The notes under the pieces are model-generated. The model worked only from the letters and a program-made list of their open reading frames with translations. It did no database searches and was not told where the DNA came from. From JADJQU01 sp035490315 (GTDB lineage: Bacteria; Planctomycetota; UBA1135; GCA-002686595), in assembly GCA_035490315.1 (NCBI GenBank), contig DATHET010000191.1, positions 1-64,000 on the forward strand: DNA of 64,000 nucleotides, in the 5' to 3' direction. Positions 18,450 to 26,495 of this stretch are shown one piece after another (within the stretch, counting starts at the first letter, position 1; each line of letters begins with the position of its first letter). The position numbers were made by a program, and so were the translations under genes.

Positions 18450-19499
18450 ATGACCAGCTTCTCGAGCTACCTCCTGCTCTGCGCGGCTCTCTCGGGCCTC
18501 GCTCCCTCCGTCGCGGCGCAAGCCATCAACCTCGACATCGGTCGATACAACGCGGAGCCCTCGCCTAGTTACGGCGCCGCAGCGGGGCAGGCGGGCATCT
18601 GGAACCGGATGATCGTGACCGGTGGTGGGCCGTTGCTGGATGTCACCGGAGCAGCCACGACCGCGACGGTCAGCGCCTCGTCCGCCCATCACTTTACTTT
18701 CGGTTTCGACAATCCGTTCACGACTGGAGATGACGAGCTGCTGCTCGACGGATGTCACGACGGCCTGCTGGACCTGACCTTCAGCGGCCTGCTCGACGGC
18801 GATTACTTCGTCTACACCTACGCGTTCGCGCCCGACAATCCGACGACGTTCATCACCGATGTGGAGGTGCCTGGTTCGCTCGATCCCATTCAGCCGGTCG
18901 GCGGAACTCAATGGAGTGGCGCGCACGCGCTGGGCGCGACCTACGCCAAGCACCGCATCAGCGTCATCGGCGGCTCGTTCCACATCGTTGCCAGCATCGG
19001 AAACATCTACGCGACGGTGAACGGCGTGCAGCTCGAGCCGACGCTGGCGCTGCCGGTCGTCTATTGCACGCCCAAGACCAACTCGCTGGGCTGCGTTCCG
19101 GTGATCGCGAGCAGCGGTACGCCGTCGGCCAGCTCGGGCTCGGGCTTCACGGTCAGCTCGACGCAGAACCGCAACGACAAGGCCGGCTTGATGCTCTACG
19201 GCATCAGCGGCCGCGCGAGCACTCCCTTCCAGGGCGCGACCCTGTGCATCAACGCTCCGATCAGCCGCTCGATCGCCCTCAATTCCAACGGCACGAGCTG
19301 GCCCGCCGTCGATTGCAGCGGCATTTACACGATCGACGTGAACGCCTTCGCCGCGGGAACTCTCGGTGGATCTCCCCTGCCGGAATTGAGTATCGCGGGC
19401 TCCGTGGTCGACACGCAGTTCTGGGGACGCGACCCGGGTTTTGCGCCCCCGGACGGCTCCTCACTGTCTGCAGGGCTGGAGTACACGGTCGGGCCGTAG
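18450..19499 (+). CDS. Secreted protein with planctomycete C-terminal YCxxKxNxLGC module
   Basis: A 349-residue exported protein (signal peptide about 1-24, ending SVAAQA). The middle is a beta-rich domain of unknown fold (about 25-195). From YCTPKTNSLGCVP (about residue 204) to the C-terminus it carries a ~145-residue module that is also found at the end of the subtilase at 22564-26316; the two copies share LGC, NRNDKAGL/NVRNNKPGL, FWGRDPGFA and the closing aromatic. The module may serve surface retention or sorting; this is inferred. It lies 13 bp upstream of the redoxin gene on the same strand. Confidence 0.75.
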   Translation: MTSFSSYLLLCAALSGLAPSVAAQAINLDIGRYNAEPSPSYGAAAGQAGIWNRMIVTGGGPLLDVTGAATTATVSASSAHHFTFGFDNPFTTGDDELLLDGCHDGLLDLTFSGLLDGDYFVYTYAFAPDNPTTFITDVEVPGSLDPIQPVGGTQWSGAHALGATYAKHRISVIGGSFHIVASIGNIYATVNGVQLEPTLALPVVYCTPKTNSLGCVPVIASSGTPSASSGSGFTVSSTQNRNDKAGLMLYGISGRASTPFQGATLCINAPISRSIALNSNGTSWPAVDCSGIYTIDVNAFAAGTLGGSPLPELSIAGSVVDTQFWGRDPGFAPPDGSSLSAGLEYTVGP

Positions 19500-19512
19500 T
19501 ATGGAGACTTCC

Positions 19513-20163
19513 ATGAAGCTGAATATCCTCTCGATCCTCGCGATCGGTGTCGCATTCACTCTCCCGCTCCAGGCCCAGGACCCCAAGCCCGCTCCGACGC
19601 CGCCCGTCGAGACGCCGAAGGTCGAGGTCCTGAAGGTCGGGATGACGGTTCCCGAAACCCAGGCGATGAAGGATCTCGACGGCAAAGCCGTGAGCTTCAA
19701 GGAGCTGCGTGGCAAGGTCGTCATCGTGCACTTCTGGTCGGACCGCTGCCCGGCCGAGAAGCACGGCGATCCGGTGACCAAGGCCCTCGAGAAGACGTAC
19801 GCGGGCAAGGACGTCGTGATCCTGGGCATCGCTTCCAACCAGAACGAGCTGGGCGCGGCGCCGCCGAAGGACGCGGATTACTCGAAGCTCTACACGAACC
19901 TCCGCGACAAGATCAAGGAAGTCGGATTCACGCACCGGGTCATCGCCGACCACGGCAACGTGCTGTCCGGTCTCTTCCAGGCCAAGTCGACGCCCCACTG
20001 CTACGTGATCGACCAGAAGGGCGTGTTGCGCTACGCGGGCGCGCTCGACGACAACCTGGACGAGAGCAAGGGCGAAAAGGCCAAGATCTACGTGCGCGAC
20101 GCGGCGGACGCCCTGCTCGCCGGCAAGGACATCGAGGTCAAGGAAACTCGGCCTTACGGCTGA
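19513..20163 (+). CDS. Exported redoxin (TlpA/peroxiredoxin-like)
   Basis: A 216-residue protein with a signal peptide (about 1-19, ending LQAQ). A thioredoxin-fold domain begins with VGMTVPETQAMKDLDGK and contains the active-site segment FWSDRCPAEK, where a single Cys followed by Pro replaces the usual CxxC. The cis-Pro loop is in STPHCYVID, with a second Cys. This is the pattern of the AhpC/TSA-related redoxins that reduce peroxides or exchange thiols. The ATG at 19513 is preferred to 19501 because GGAG lies 7 nt upstream. It sits 51 bp before the candidate selenoprotein gene, so the two probably form one redox operon. Confidence 0.8.
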   Translation: MKLNILSILAIGVAFTLPLQAQDPKPAPTPPVETPKVEVLKVGMTVPETQAMKDLDGKAVSFKELRGKVVIVHFWSDRCPAEKHGDPVTKALEKTYAGKDVVILGIASNQNELGAAPPKDADYSKLYTNLRDKIKEVGFTHRVIADHGNVLSGLFQAKSTPHCYVIDQKGVLRYAGALDDNLDESKGEKAKIYVRDAADALLAGKDIEVKETRPYG

Positions 20164-20214
20164 AGCATCAAGAAGAAGTGATCTCCCGTGCGGAGATTGC
20201 GACCTGACCATCGG

Positions 20215-20715
20215 ATGCGACTTGCCCTGCTCGTAATTCTTTGCGCGCTTTCGGCGTGCAACCGCGAAGCCACTCCGCCGCCGCTTCCGCCGGTCGAGAT
20301 CGTCGGCCTGGCCGGCCTGGAGACGCGCATCGCGAACGCGCACGGCAAGCCGCTGATCCTGAACTTCTGGGCGATGTGGTGAATGTCTTGCGTCGAAGAA
20401 CTGCCCGGCCTGGTCCAGGCCGCTGGTGAAGCGAAGGGAACGGAAGTGCTGCTGGTCAGCTACGACCTGATGGGGCCGCGCGCTGATCGGGCGACGGTGG
20501 CCGCGCGAGTCAGCGAGTTCGCCGCGAAGCGCAACTGGAACGTGCCCGTGGTGGTTTTCGATCCGGTCGATCTCGACGCGCTGAACGAGCGCTTCGATCT
20601 CCCCGGCGCGATTCCCGTCACCCTCGCCTTCGACAAGTTCGGCCATCTGGCCGACCGCGAGGACGGGCCGTCGGAAACGGAGCGCTTCGCCGAGATGCTG
20701 CTCCACGCCCGCTGA
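20215..20715 (+). CDS. Candidate selenoprotein: TlpA-like thioredoxin lipoprotein with UMSC active site
   Basis: Reading from ATG 20215, the frame reaches an in-frame TGA at 20380-20382 and continues in the same frame for 110 further codons to the stop ending at 20715. If TGA is read as selenocysteine the product has 166 residues. It has a lipobox ending L-S-A-C, the thioredoxin lead-in LILNFWAMW, then U56-M-S-C59 where TlpA proteins have CxxC, and the cis-Pro loop GAIPVTLAF. Both halves are needed to make one thioredoxin fold, and the TGA falls precisely on the catalytic first Cys, so a random nonsense mutation is unlikely. A hairpin with an apical GGTC lies about 30 nt downstream. The protein would reduce disulfides or peroxides at the membrane surface. 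No selA, selB, selC or selD gene is in the window; these must exist elsewhere for the call to hold. Confidence 0.82.
20406..20422 (+). promoter_or_regulatory. SECIS-like hairpin downstream of in-frame TGA
   Basis: A 7-bp perfect stem (20406-20412 with 20416-20422) closes a GTC loop; opened by one pair it presents GGTC at the apex, the motif that SelB recognises in the E. coli fdhF SECIS. The loop begins about 30 nt after the TGA, inside the 16-37 nt spacing used for bacterial SECIS prediction. There is no obvious bulged T in the stem. The stem is encoded by ordinary LPGLVQAAG codons, so chance cannot be excluded. Confidence 0.6.
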
Positions 20716-21207
20716 AAAAAGCGGTCGGATCCCGCGAGGCGCGGTGCTCCGAGCCACACGGCCAGGTCCTTGTTAAAGGCGACCGCCCGGCGCGCGTTGG
20801 AGAAAACGCGTCCGGGCGGTCCGAGTATCGCCTAAGGCAGATGCCCCGTCCCTTGGGCAACTGTCGTCGGCGAGAACTGGATCCTGAGGTGGCTCCGAGT
20901 TGGGAGAGACTCCCTTCGCGGCATGGCGAATCTTGATCGAGCCAGGAGAGTGCCCCGATCCGGATCCGTCTGCTGCCCCAGGTGGCCGCATGCTTGCGCG
21001 TGCGACACCCTCTCTAGACAAGTGCCCGGGGTCGGTTGCCGGGATTCGAGAAGAATTCTGTTTCCAGCGGTCCGGGCAGCCCCGCGCGCGGCGTTCCCGG
21101 ACTGCTGTCACGCAAGAAAGAGATCTGGAAGCGCCGGCTCGGGCCGCGCGAGATACAACACGCCCCAGGCTCGCCCCGTCCTCCAGCAGTCCCGCACATC
21201 CATTCGC
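20716..21207. other. Intergenic region, 492 bp
   Basis: No gene is supported here. Besides the terminator at 20781-20821, an 11-bp inverted repeat with one mismatch (21066-21076 with 21096-21106, 19-nt loop) lies in the leader of the following lipoprotein gene. The reading frame of that gene extends upstream into this region, but without signal-peptide logic or a ribosome site. No tRNA, including a selenocysteine tRNA, could be found. Confidence 0.5.
20781..20821 (+). terminator. Hairpin terminator after the selenoprotein gene
   Basis: A 10-bp outer stem (20781-20790 with 20812-20821) and a 6-bp inner stem (20793-20798 with 20805-20810) surround a 6-nt loop, 65 nt past the stop codon of the thioredoxin gene. 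It lacks a T-tract but is the strongest structure in the region. Confidence 0.65.
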
Positions 21208-21774
21208 ATGCAGACGAAAGTCCTCGTCCTGATCCTGGCTTCGCTGGCTGTCGGTTGCAGCGCAGTCGGTGGTCGCAGCGTTTCGAAGGACGGGCGCCCT
21301 GGTGAACCGCTCGAGCTCGAGCGCTTGCAGGTCGGCAGCGTGTACGGCGTCGGCAGCCGCTTCAGTTCTGACGGGCTGGAATTCGCGGTCGACGGGTTCG
21401 GCGAGGGGCTCGGCAACACCGAGATCGGAAGCTCGGCGGACCCGAAGACCAGCGCGAAGCAGCAGAAAGAAGCCGCGAAAACCATGCGGCTCTCGCACGC
21501 GATACTGCGCTGCCGCGGCCGCCACACCAGCCGCCTGGAGTTCGATTACGTCGACCACGGCGGCGCGGTTGCGCTGGAAATTGCAGGGGAAAACCGTGCT
21601 GCGGCGGATTTCATCACTCTGGACGGAGCGCAATTCCAAGGCGTCCAGGTCAGCGTCGCCGAGTCGAGCACGGCGGGGGTGCGCCGCGGTCGCGTGCTCG
21701 TCACGGGCGCGATCGATCGCTTCGCGATCGCCGGCGCGGACCTCGAGCTCGCGGACGTGCGGCTGGTGCGCTGA
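21208..21774 (+). CDS. Lipoprotein, function unknown
   Basis: A 188-residue protein with a short signal and lipobox ending A-V-G-C (about residue 17). The mature part is beta-rich, with repeated Gly-Ser turns and an acidic C-terminal strand region (FAIAGADLELADVRLVR) that resembles a small jelly-roll or lectin-like sandwich. No catalytic motif or known family is recognised. The ATG at 21208 is preferred because it gives a clean signal peptide. It converges with the ECF sigma gene, with 12 bp between the stops. Confidence 0.65.
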   Translation: MQTKVLVLILASLAVGCSAVGGRSVSKDGRPGEPLELERLQVGSVYGVGSRFSSDGLEFAVDGFGEGLGNTEIGSSADPKTSAKQQKEAAKTMRLSHAILRCRGRHTSRLEFDYVDHGGAVALEIAGENRAAADFITLDGAQFQGVQVSVAESSTAGVRRGRVLVTGAIDRFAIAGADLELADVRLVR

Positions 21775-21786
21775 ACGGCGCGCGGT

Positions 21787-22467
21787 TCACACGCCGGGCT
21801 CGGCGAGCAGCTTCGACACGCGAGCCAGCGCCCGGTGCAAGAGGACGCGCACGGCGCCTTCGCTCTTGCCCATGCGCTCGCCGATCTCGGCTCGCGACAA
21901 GCCGAGCACGTGGGCCATCGTGACCACCTCGCGCTGTTCCTCGGAGAGCTGGGAGAAGGCGCCCTCGATGCGCTCGACTTCCTCGCGGACCATCAGCCCG
22001 CGGCTGGGAGTCGAGAAGCTCTGGTAGAAATTGAAGACCTGGCTGGCCGCCTGGTCGGCGCTTCCCGGCGCGAAATTCTCGACGCGTCCGAGGTCGCGTT
22101 TCTGCGCGCGGTAGAAGTCGACGCGGTTGGAAATCTTTCGCAGGGCGGTCGTGTAAAGCCACTGTTTGAACGCCAGCTCGCTCGGGTGGCGGAAGCGCTC
22201 GGCGTGCTGCAGCACCTCGCGGCACACCGACTGGACGATGTCGGCCGCGGACTCGTGCTCGCGCACGGGCTTGCCCGCGCGGCGCGCGACGAAGGCCTCG
22301 AGCTCGGGCAGGTACAGCTCCAACAAGCGATCGAGGGCTGCGCGTTCACCCCGCGCGGCCCCTTGCGTCAGTTTCTGGATGTCGGGCTCGATGGCGGACA
22401 CGGGGGAATTCGCGGCGGGAGTCGGATCGTAACACCGACCTGATTCCAAGTCGGGCAGCTCAGGCAA
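21787..22467 (-). CDS. ECF-type RNA polymerase sigma factor
   Basis: A 226-residue sigma-70 family protein. Region 2 is visible as YLPELEAFVARR to SAADIVQSVCREVL, FKQWLYTTALRKISNRVDFYRAQKRD; region 4 as LSEEQREVVTMAHVLGLSRAEIGERMGKSEGAVRVLLHRAL, quoted here in parts: the helix-turn-helix sits at about 180-215. The likely start is TTG 22467; a GTG further in is possible, so the first ~30 residues are uncertain. It lies divergent from the subtilase gene, about 97 bp away, but no anti-sigma factor is adjacent. The family and planctomycete context suggest regulation of cell-surface functions, which is only inferred. Confidence 0.85.
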   Translation of the reverse strand: MPELPDLESGRCYDPTPAANSPVSAIEPDIQKLTQGAARGERAALDRLLELYLPELEAFVARRAGKPVREHESAADIVQSVCREVLQHAERFRHPSELAFKQWLYTTALRKISNRVDFYRAQKRDLGRVENFAPGSADQAASQVFNFYQSFSTPSRGLMVREEVERIEGAFSQLSEEQREVVTMAHVLGLSRAEIGERMGKSEGAVRVLLHRALARVSKLLAEPGV

Positions 22468-22563
22468 AACCCTCGGTAACGGACGCGGGATGCCCCGGAT
22501 GTAAAGGCCAGACGCCTCTCCCGGGCAACCCCATCCGTCCTTTTTTCACCTGGAGTCAGCCAA

Positions 22564-25500
22564 ATGTCACCCTCGGTCCGGTCAACGCGCCCCGCGAGCG
22601 CCCGTTTACTCTCTCTGCGTCCCCTTTCCGCCGTGTTCGCCCTGGCTGCTCTCAGCTATGCCCAGGCCCCTGTCGCGGTCCCCGCGCCCGAGATCGCTGG
22701 CCTTCCTGCCGCTCGCGATGCAATCGTCGGCCAGGCGAGCTTCGCGCCCTTGACCTCCAGCGAGCTCGGCAACGATTCCATTCCGTTGCCGCGCGCCGCT
22801 GTCGTCGAGCCCGGTCGGGCCGCGGACAGCGTGGTCGGGCCGGCCAGCGGCGATCCATTCTTCCTGGGCTTCGCGGCCGGGAAGTACTTCCCGCCCCAGG
22901 GCGAGCGCATCGATCCCGCCCTTTCCGCCGCCGCTGCGGCGCTGGGAGCGGACGGTCGGCCGGCGCAGGAGACCTACGCCTTCGTCATGTTCTCCAAGAA
23001 GATGACCGAGCAACGCATCGCGGAGCTCGAAGCCATGGGCGCGCGCGTGCTTTCCTTCCACCCGCACTACACGCTGAAAGTCGCCCTGCCTCCGTCGGCG
23101 ATCAGCCCGATTGCCGGCGCGGACTTCGTGCGCTGGATCGGCACGCCGAAGACCTGGCAGAAAGTTCACCCGGCGTTGAGCAAGGCGCTCATCAATGCAC
23201 AACCCGGCAAGACCCTCGACGTGTGGATCGACGTCTTCGATTCCGACCTGAACGCCGACTCATCCCCGGTCTTCGGGCCGGCTCCGATCGAAGGCGGCGT
23301 CGACACGATCGGGCCTGAGGGCCCGGTGCAAGCCGGCGAAGCATCCGTGTGGGTCACCAATGGCTGGCAGCAGCGCGCTCTCGAAGCCGCGGGCGTCGAG
23401 GTCGTCGACTACGCCTCGAGCATCCGCGCTTTCCGCGCGCGTCTCGATCCGGCCCGCATCGAAGGCCTGCTGGCCCTCGACTTCGTGCAGTTCGTCGAGC
23501 AGAACCTGCCGAGCACGGAGGCGCACGATGAATCGACGCCGATGATCCTGGCCGATCGGACGCGCATCGCCTGGGATGGCGCGACCAGCGGCGCGGTGGT
23601 CGGAGGCTTGATCGACTCTGGCCTCGACATCGGCCACGCGGCCCTCGATCCCTACGTCGTCGGCTGGGACTTCACTCCCGAAAACCTCGGGCCGTTCAAC
23701 GACGGCGACACCCACGGCTCGCACGTCGGTGGAACGATCCTCGGCAACGCGGACGTCGATCCGAGCCACGCCGGCATGGCGCCGGGCACGGGCTACAACA
23801 CGATGCACCGTTTCTTCGTCGGCAAGATCTTCAACAGCTCGGGCAGCTCGTCGGGCGTCAACTTCGCCAACGTCCTGGCCAAGATGCACACGCCGTACAC
23901 GGACTCGAACTTCAGCGTTTCGCAGCGTCCGATGGCGATCAACAACTCCTACGGGGCACCGGGGACGAACTACATCGGCAGCGAGGCCGAATGCCGATTG
24001 CTGGACACCGAGGTCCACACCTACGACCAGCTGTACGTCTTCGCATCCGGCAACGAGGGCTCGGGCGCCAGCACGCTGCGACTTCAGGCGGCAGCGAAGA
24101 ACGTGCTCACCGTCGGCAGCGTGAGCGATTTCGTCGTCACGCCCGGCGAGGATCCGGGCACGATCGTGGCTTCCTCGAGCCGCGGGCCGACCGGCGATGA
24201 CCGCTGGAAGCCGAACGTCAGCGCCGTCGGACGCTACGTGGTCTCCACCGCGGCAGGCACGGTCACGGGCTACAGCAAGAAGTCGGGCACGAGCATGGCT
24301 TCGCCGCACGTGACCGGTCTCGCCTTGCAATTGTGCGATCACTACTCCTTCCTGCGCTGGAACCCGGCGACCCTGTCGGCCGTGCTGATGGCGGGAGCGA
24401 CGACGAAGAACAACGTCACGATCTCCGCTCCGAGCGCCTCGCCTTCGAGCCACTTGAACATCTACGGCGCAGGTCGCGTCGAGTCGTACAAGAGCCACTA
24501 CGGCGGACCGGGATCGGGCATGTACATGTGGGGCTACACGCAGGGCTCGACCAGCACGGGCATCGTCGACTTCGACGTGCTGGCCGGCGCGACGCGGGTC
24601 GTGGTCGTGACCACCTACAACGAGCAGGCATCCTCCGCGGGAGCCTCCGCCGCACTGGTCAACGACTTCGACACCTACATCGACGTGGCTCCGTTCAGCG
24701 CCGCGAACAACGCCGGCGACTACACGGCGCAGCAGTCTCCGCGCGACAACACGGAGATCCGCATCTTCGACAACCCGACCGTCGCGGCGTGGCGGATCAA
24801 GACCTATCCCGCCTCCGTCGTGCCCGGCTCGTCCTCGAACATCGGCATCTGCGTGATCGTGCACTACGCCGACACGACGCCGACGCCGAGCTTCTCGACC
24901 AGCGCTTCGGACAACTACGTCCAACCCGGCGACAGCGTCACCGTGTCGGCGAGCTACACGAACTCGGCCTGGATCGCCAGCGGCGTGTTCCTGGACTCGA
25001 CCTCCACGGGTGACATCCTCACCGCGGCGACGACGACCCTGCAGGACGGCGCAGTGACCGACCTCATGAGCAACGAGAGCCTCGGCAGGGACATCGTGCT
25101 CGGCGACGTTCTCGGCGGAACCAACCGCACGGGGCGTTGGACCACGCACTGGAATACGGAGGGCTTGAAGAATTTCAGCGTCAACGCCCGCTCCGACAAC
25201 GCGATCGACGACACCGATGCGGAAGCGATCTACGTCGACGGGACGGCACCGGCCTTGCCGACGAACGTGCACTCGACGAATCACACGGCGAACGTGTGGT
25301 CGAACAACCCCAACATCAACTTCGCCTGGACCAACGGCGCCGACAATCTGTCGGGGCTCGATGGTCACGGCATCTTCCTTTCGATCGGTGGCCCTGGCGC
25401 ACCCTCGAACGTGAAGGACATCGGGGCCGTGTCGAGCACGCCGATGGTGATGCCCGCCAGCGGGACATTCACCTTCAACATCAAGAGCGTGGACAAGTGC

Positions 25501-26316
25501 GACAACTGGACCGCGAGCTACGTCAGCAGCGGTCCGTATCTGCTCGACATGATCCAGCCTGATTTCGTGACTGGCCTGATGTCGACGACGCACCAGGTTG
25601 GCGTCGCCAACTGCGGCAACTCAGTGACGATGGTCTGGGATCCGACGGCTGACTCCGGCGGTTCGGGGCTCGCGGGTTACACCTACGTGTGGGACCACAA
25701 TCCGCTCACGCAGCCGCAGGTGCCGATCAACCTCGGGCCGGTGACCACCGTGAACACCGTGCTCGCGGCGTCCACTCAGCCGTGGTACTTCCACATCACT
25801 CCGGTGGACAACGCTGGGAACTCCCAGAATCAGTTCCACGCGGGTCCTTACTACGTCCAACCCAACACGGGAACGACGTACTGCGTGGCCAAGGTCAATG
25901 CGCTGGGCTGCACGCCGTCGATCGGATTCATCGGCACGCCCAAGGCGGGGCAACTCTCCGGCTACACGGTTCGCGCGACCAACGTGCGCAACAACAAGCC
26001 GGGACTGCTCATCTACGGCGTCAACGGCGGAGCGAGCAATCCCTTCCTCGGTGGAACCCTGTGCGTCGCGGCGCCGATCAAGCGCACGACTCCGGTCGCG
26101 GCTGGCGGCAACCCGGCACCGGCGAACGACTGCTCGGGTGTGTACTCGATCGACTTCAGCAGGTTCGCCGCGGGTCTGCTCGGCGGGACGCCGCTGCCGG
26201 CGCTGTCGGTGGCGGGCACGGCGGTGAACTGCCAGTTCTGGGGCCGCGACCCCGGCTTCGCCGCGCCCAACAACGCGACGCTGACGAACGGGTTGAGCTT
26301 CACCATCTGTCAGTGA
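22564..26316 (+). CDS. Secreted S8 subtilisin-family peptidase with C-terminal planctomycete module
   Basis: A 1250-residue exported protease. After a signal peptide and a ~300-residue N-terminal prodomain region comes the S8 catalytic domain with the complete triad: D351 in LIDSGLD, H384 in DTHGSHVGG and S577 in GTSMASPH, plus the oxyanion Asn region in ASGNEGSG. Beta-sandwich domains follow (about 650-1090). The C-terminal ~145 residues, from YCVAKVNALGCTP, are the module shared with the 18450-19499 protein. The ATG has a GGAG site 8 nt upstream. It likely degrades proteins outside the cell or on its surface. Confidence 0.9.
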   Translation: MSPSVRSTRPASARLLSLRPLSAVFALAALSYAQAPVAVPAPEIAGLPAARDAIVGQASFAPLTSSELGNDSIPLPRAAVVEPGRAADSVVGPASGDPFFLGFAAGKYFPPQGERIDPALSAAAAALGADGRPAQETYAFVMFSKKMTEQRIAELEAMGARVLSFHPHYTLKVALPPSAISPIAGADFVRWIGTPKTWQKVHPALSKALINAQPGKTLDVWIDVFDSDLNADSSPVFGPAPIEGGVDTIGPEGPVQAGEASVWVTNGWQQRALEAAGVEVVDYASSIRAFRARLDPARIEGLLALDFVQFVEQNLPSTEAHDESTPMILADRTRIAWDGATSGAVVGGLIDSGLDIGHAALDPYVVGWDFTPENLGPFNDGDTHGSHVGGTILGNADVDPSHAGMAPGTGYNTMHRFFVGKIFNSSGSSSGVNFANVLAKMHTPYTDSNFSVSQRPMAINNSYGAPGTNYIGSEAECRLLDTEVHTYDQLYVFASGNEGSGASTLRLQAAAKNVLTVGSVSDFVVTPGEDPGTIVASSSRGPTGDDRWKPNVSAVGRYVVSTAAGTVTGYSKKSGTSMASPHVTGLALQLCDHYSFLRWNPATLSAVLMAGATTKNNVTISAPSASPSSHLNIYGAGRVESYKSHYGGPGSGMYMWGYTQGSTSTGIVDFDVLAGATRVVVVTTYNEQASSAGASAALVNDFDTYIDVAPFSAANNAGDYTAQQSPRDNTEIRIFDNPTVAAWRIKTYPASVVPGSSSNIGICVIVHYADTTPTPSFSTSASDNYVQPGDSVTVSASYTNSAWIASGVFLDSTSTGDILTAATTTLQDGAVTDLMSNESLGRDIVLGDVLGGTNRTGRWTTHWNTEGLKNFSVNARSDNAIDDTDAEAIYVDGTAPALPTNVHSTNHTANVWSNNPNINFAWTNGADNLSGLDGHGIFLSIGGPGAPSNVKDIGAVSSTPMVMPASGTFTFNIKSVDKCDNWTASYVSSGPYLLDMIQPDFVTGLMSTTHQVGVANCGNSVTMVWDPTADSGGSGLAGYTYVWDHNPLTQPQVPINLGPVTTVNTVLAASTQPWYFHITPVDNAGNSQNQFHAGPYYVQPNTGTTYCVAKVNALGCTPSIGFIGTPKAGQLSGYTVRATNVRNNKPGLLIYGVNGGASNPFLGGTLCVAAPIKRTTPVAAGGNPAPANDCSGVYSIDFSRFAAGLLGGTPLPALSVAGTAVNCQFWGRDPGFAAPNNATLTNGLSFTICQ

Positions 26317-26333
26317 GCGCCTGAGTCGAAGAG

Positions 26334-26392
26334 CCCGCGGACCTCCCGCGGGACAACCACGCGCCTCCGATCGGACCATCGATCGGGGGCGC
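26334..26392 (+). terminator. Tandem hairpin terminators after the subtilase
   Basis: The first hairpin has a 7-bp stem (26334-26340 with 26346-26352). The second has a 13-bp stem with one G-T pair (26361-26373 with 26380-26392) and a 6-nt loop. Both lie within 80 bp of the subtilase stop and directly before the 94-bp palindrome. Confidence 0.65.
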
Positions 26393-26401
26393 GATCGTGG
26401 G

Positions 26402-26495
26402 GTCAGGTGAATTCGTCCGGAGTCGTGCGGGCGTCCCGCGCGCCGCGTACGCGGCGCGCGGGACGCCCGCACGACTCCGGACGAATTCACCTGAC
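26402..26495. repeat. Perfect 94-bp palindrome
   Basis: The two 47-nt arms are exact reverse complements with no spacer; the centre lies between 26448 and 26449 in GCGT/ACGC. The outer part of the arm recurs as a direct copy at 27970-27999 on the other side of the next gene. The right arm contains the last codons and TGA stop of the minus-strand gene at 26487-27965. A perfect palindrome of this size is unstable in most bacteria, so it may be recent or selected. It resembles a miniature insertion or REP-like unit; no transposase is nearby. Confidence 0.9.

Noticed and set aside
20822..21207. Possible selenocysteine tRNA (selC) near the candidate selenoprotein
   Set aside because: No T-arm with TTCGA flanked by a 5-bp stem and no long variable arm was found; the only structure is an 11-bp hairpin.
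20923..21207. Upstream in-frame extension of the lipoprotein gene at 21208
   Set aside because: It would bury the signal peptide and lipobox inside the protein; the composition is Cys/Arg-rich and noncoding-like.
23260..25593. Long open frame of 777 codons on the minus strand inside the subtilase gene
   Set aside because: High-GC coding DNA produces long antisense frames. The plus strand encodes a full S8 protease with its catalytic triad, and the minus reading has Arg/Val/Asp-rich low-complexity composition with no domain.
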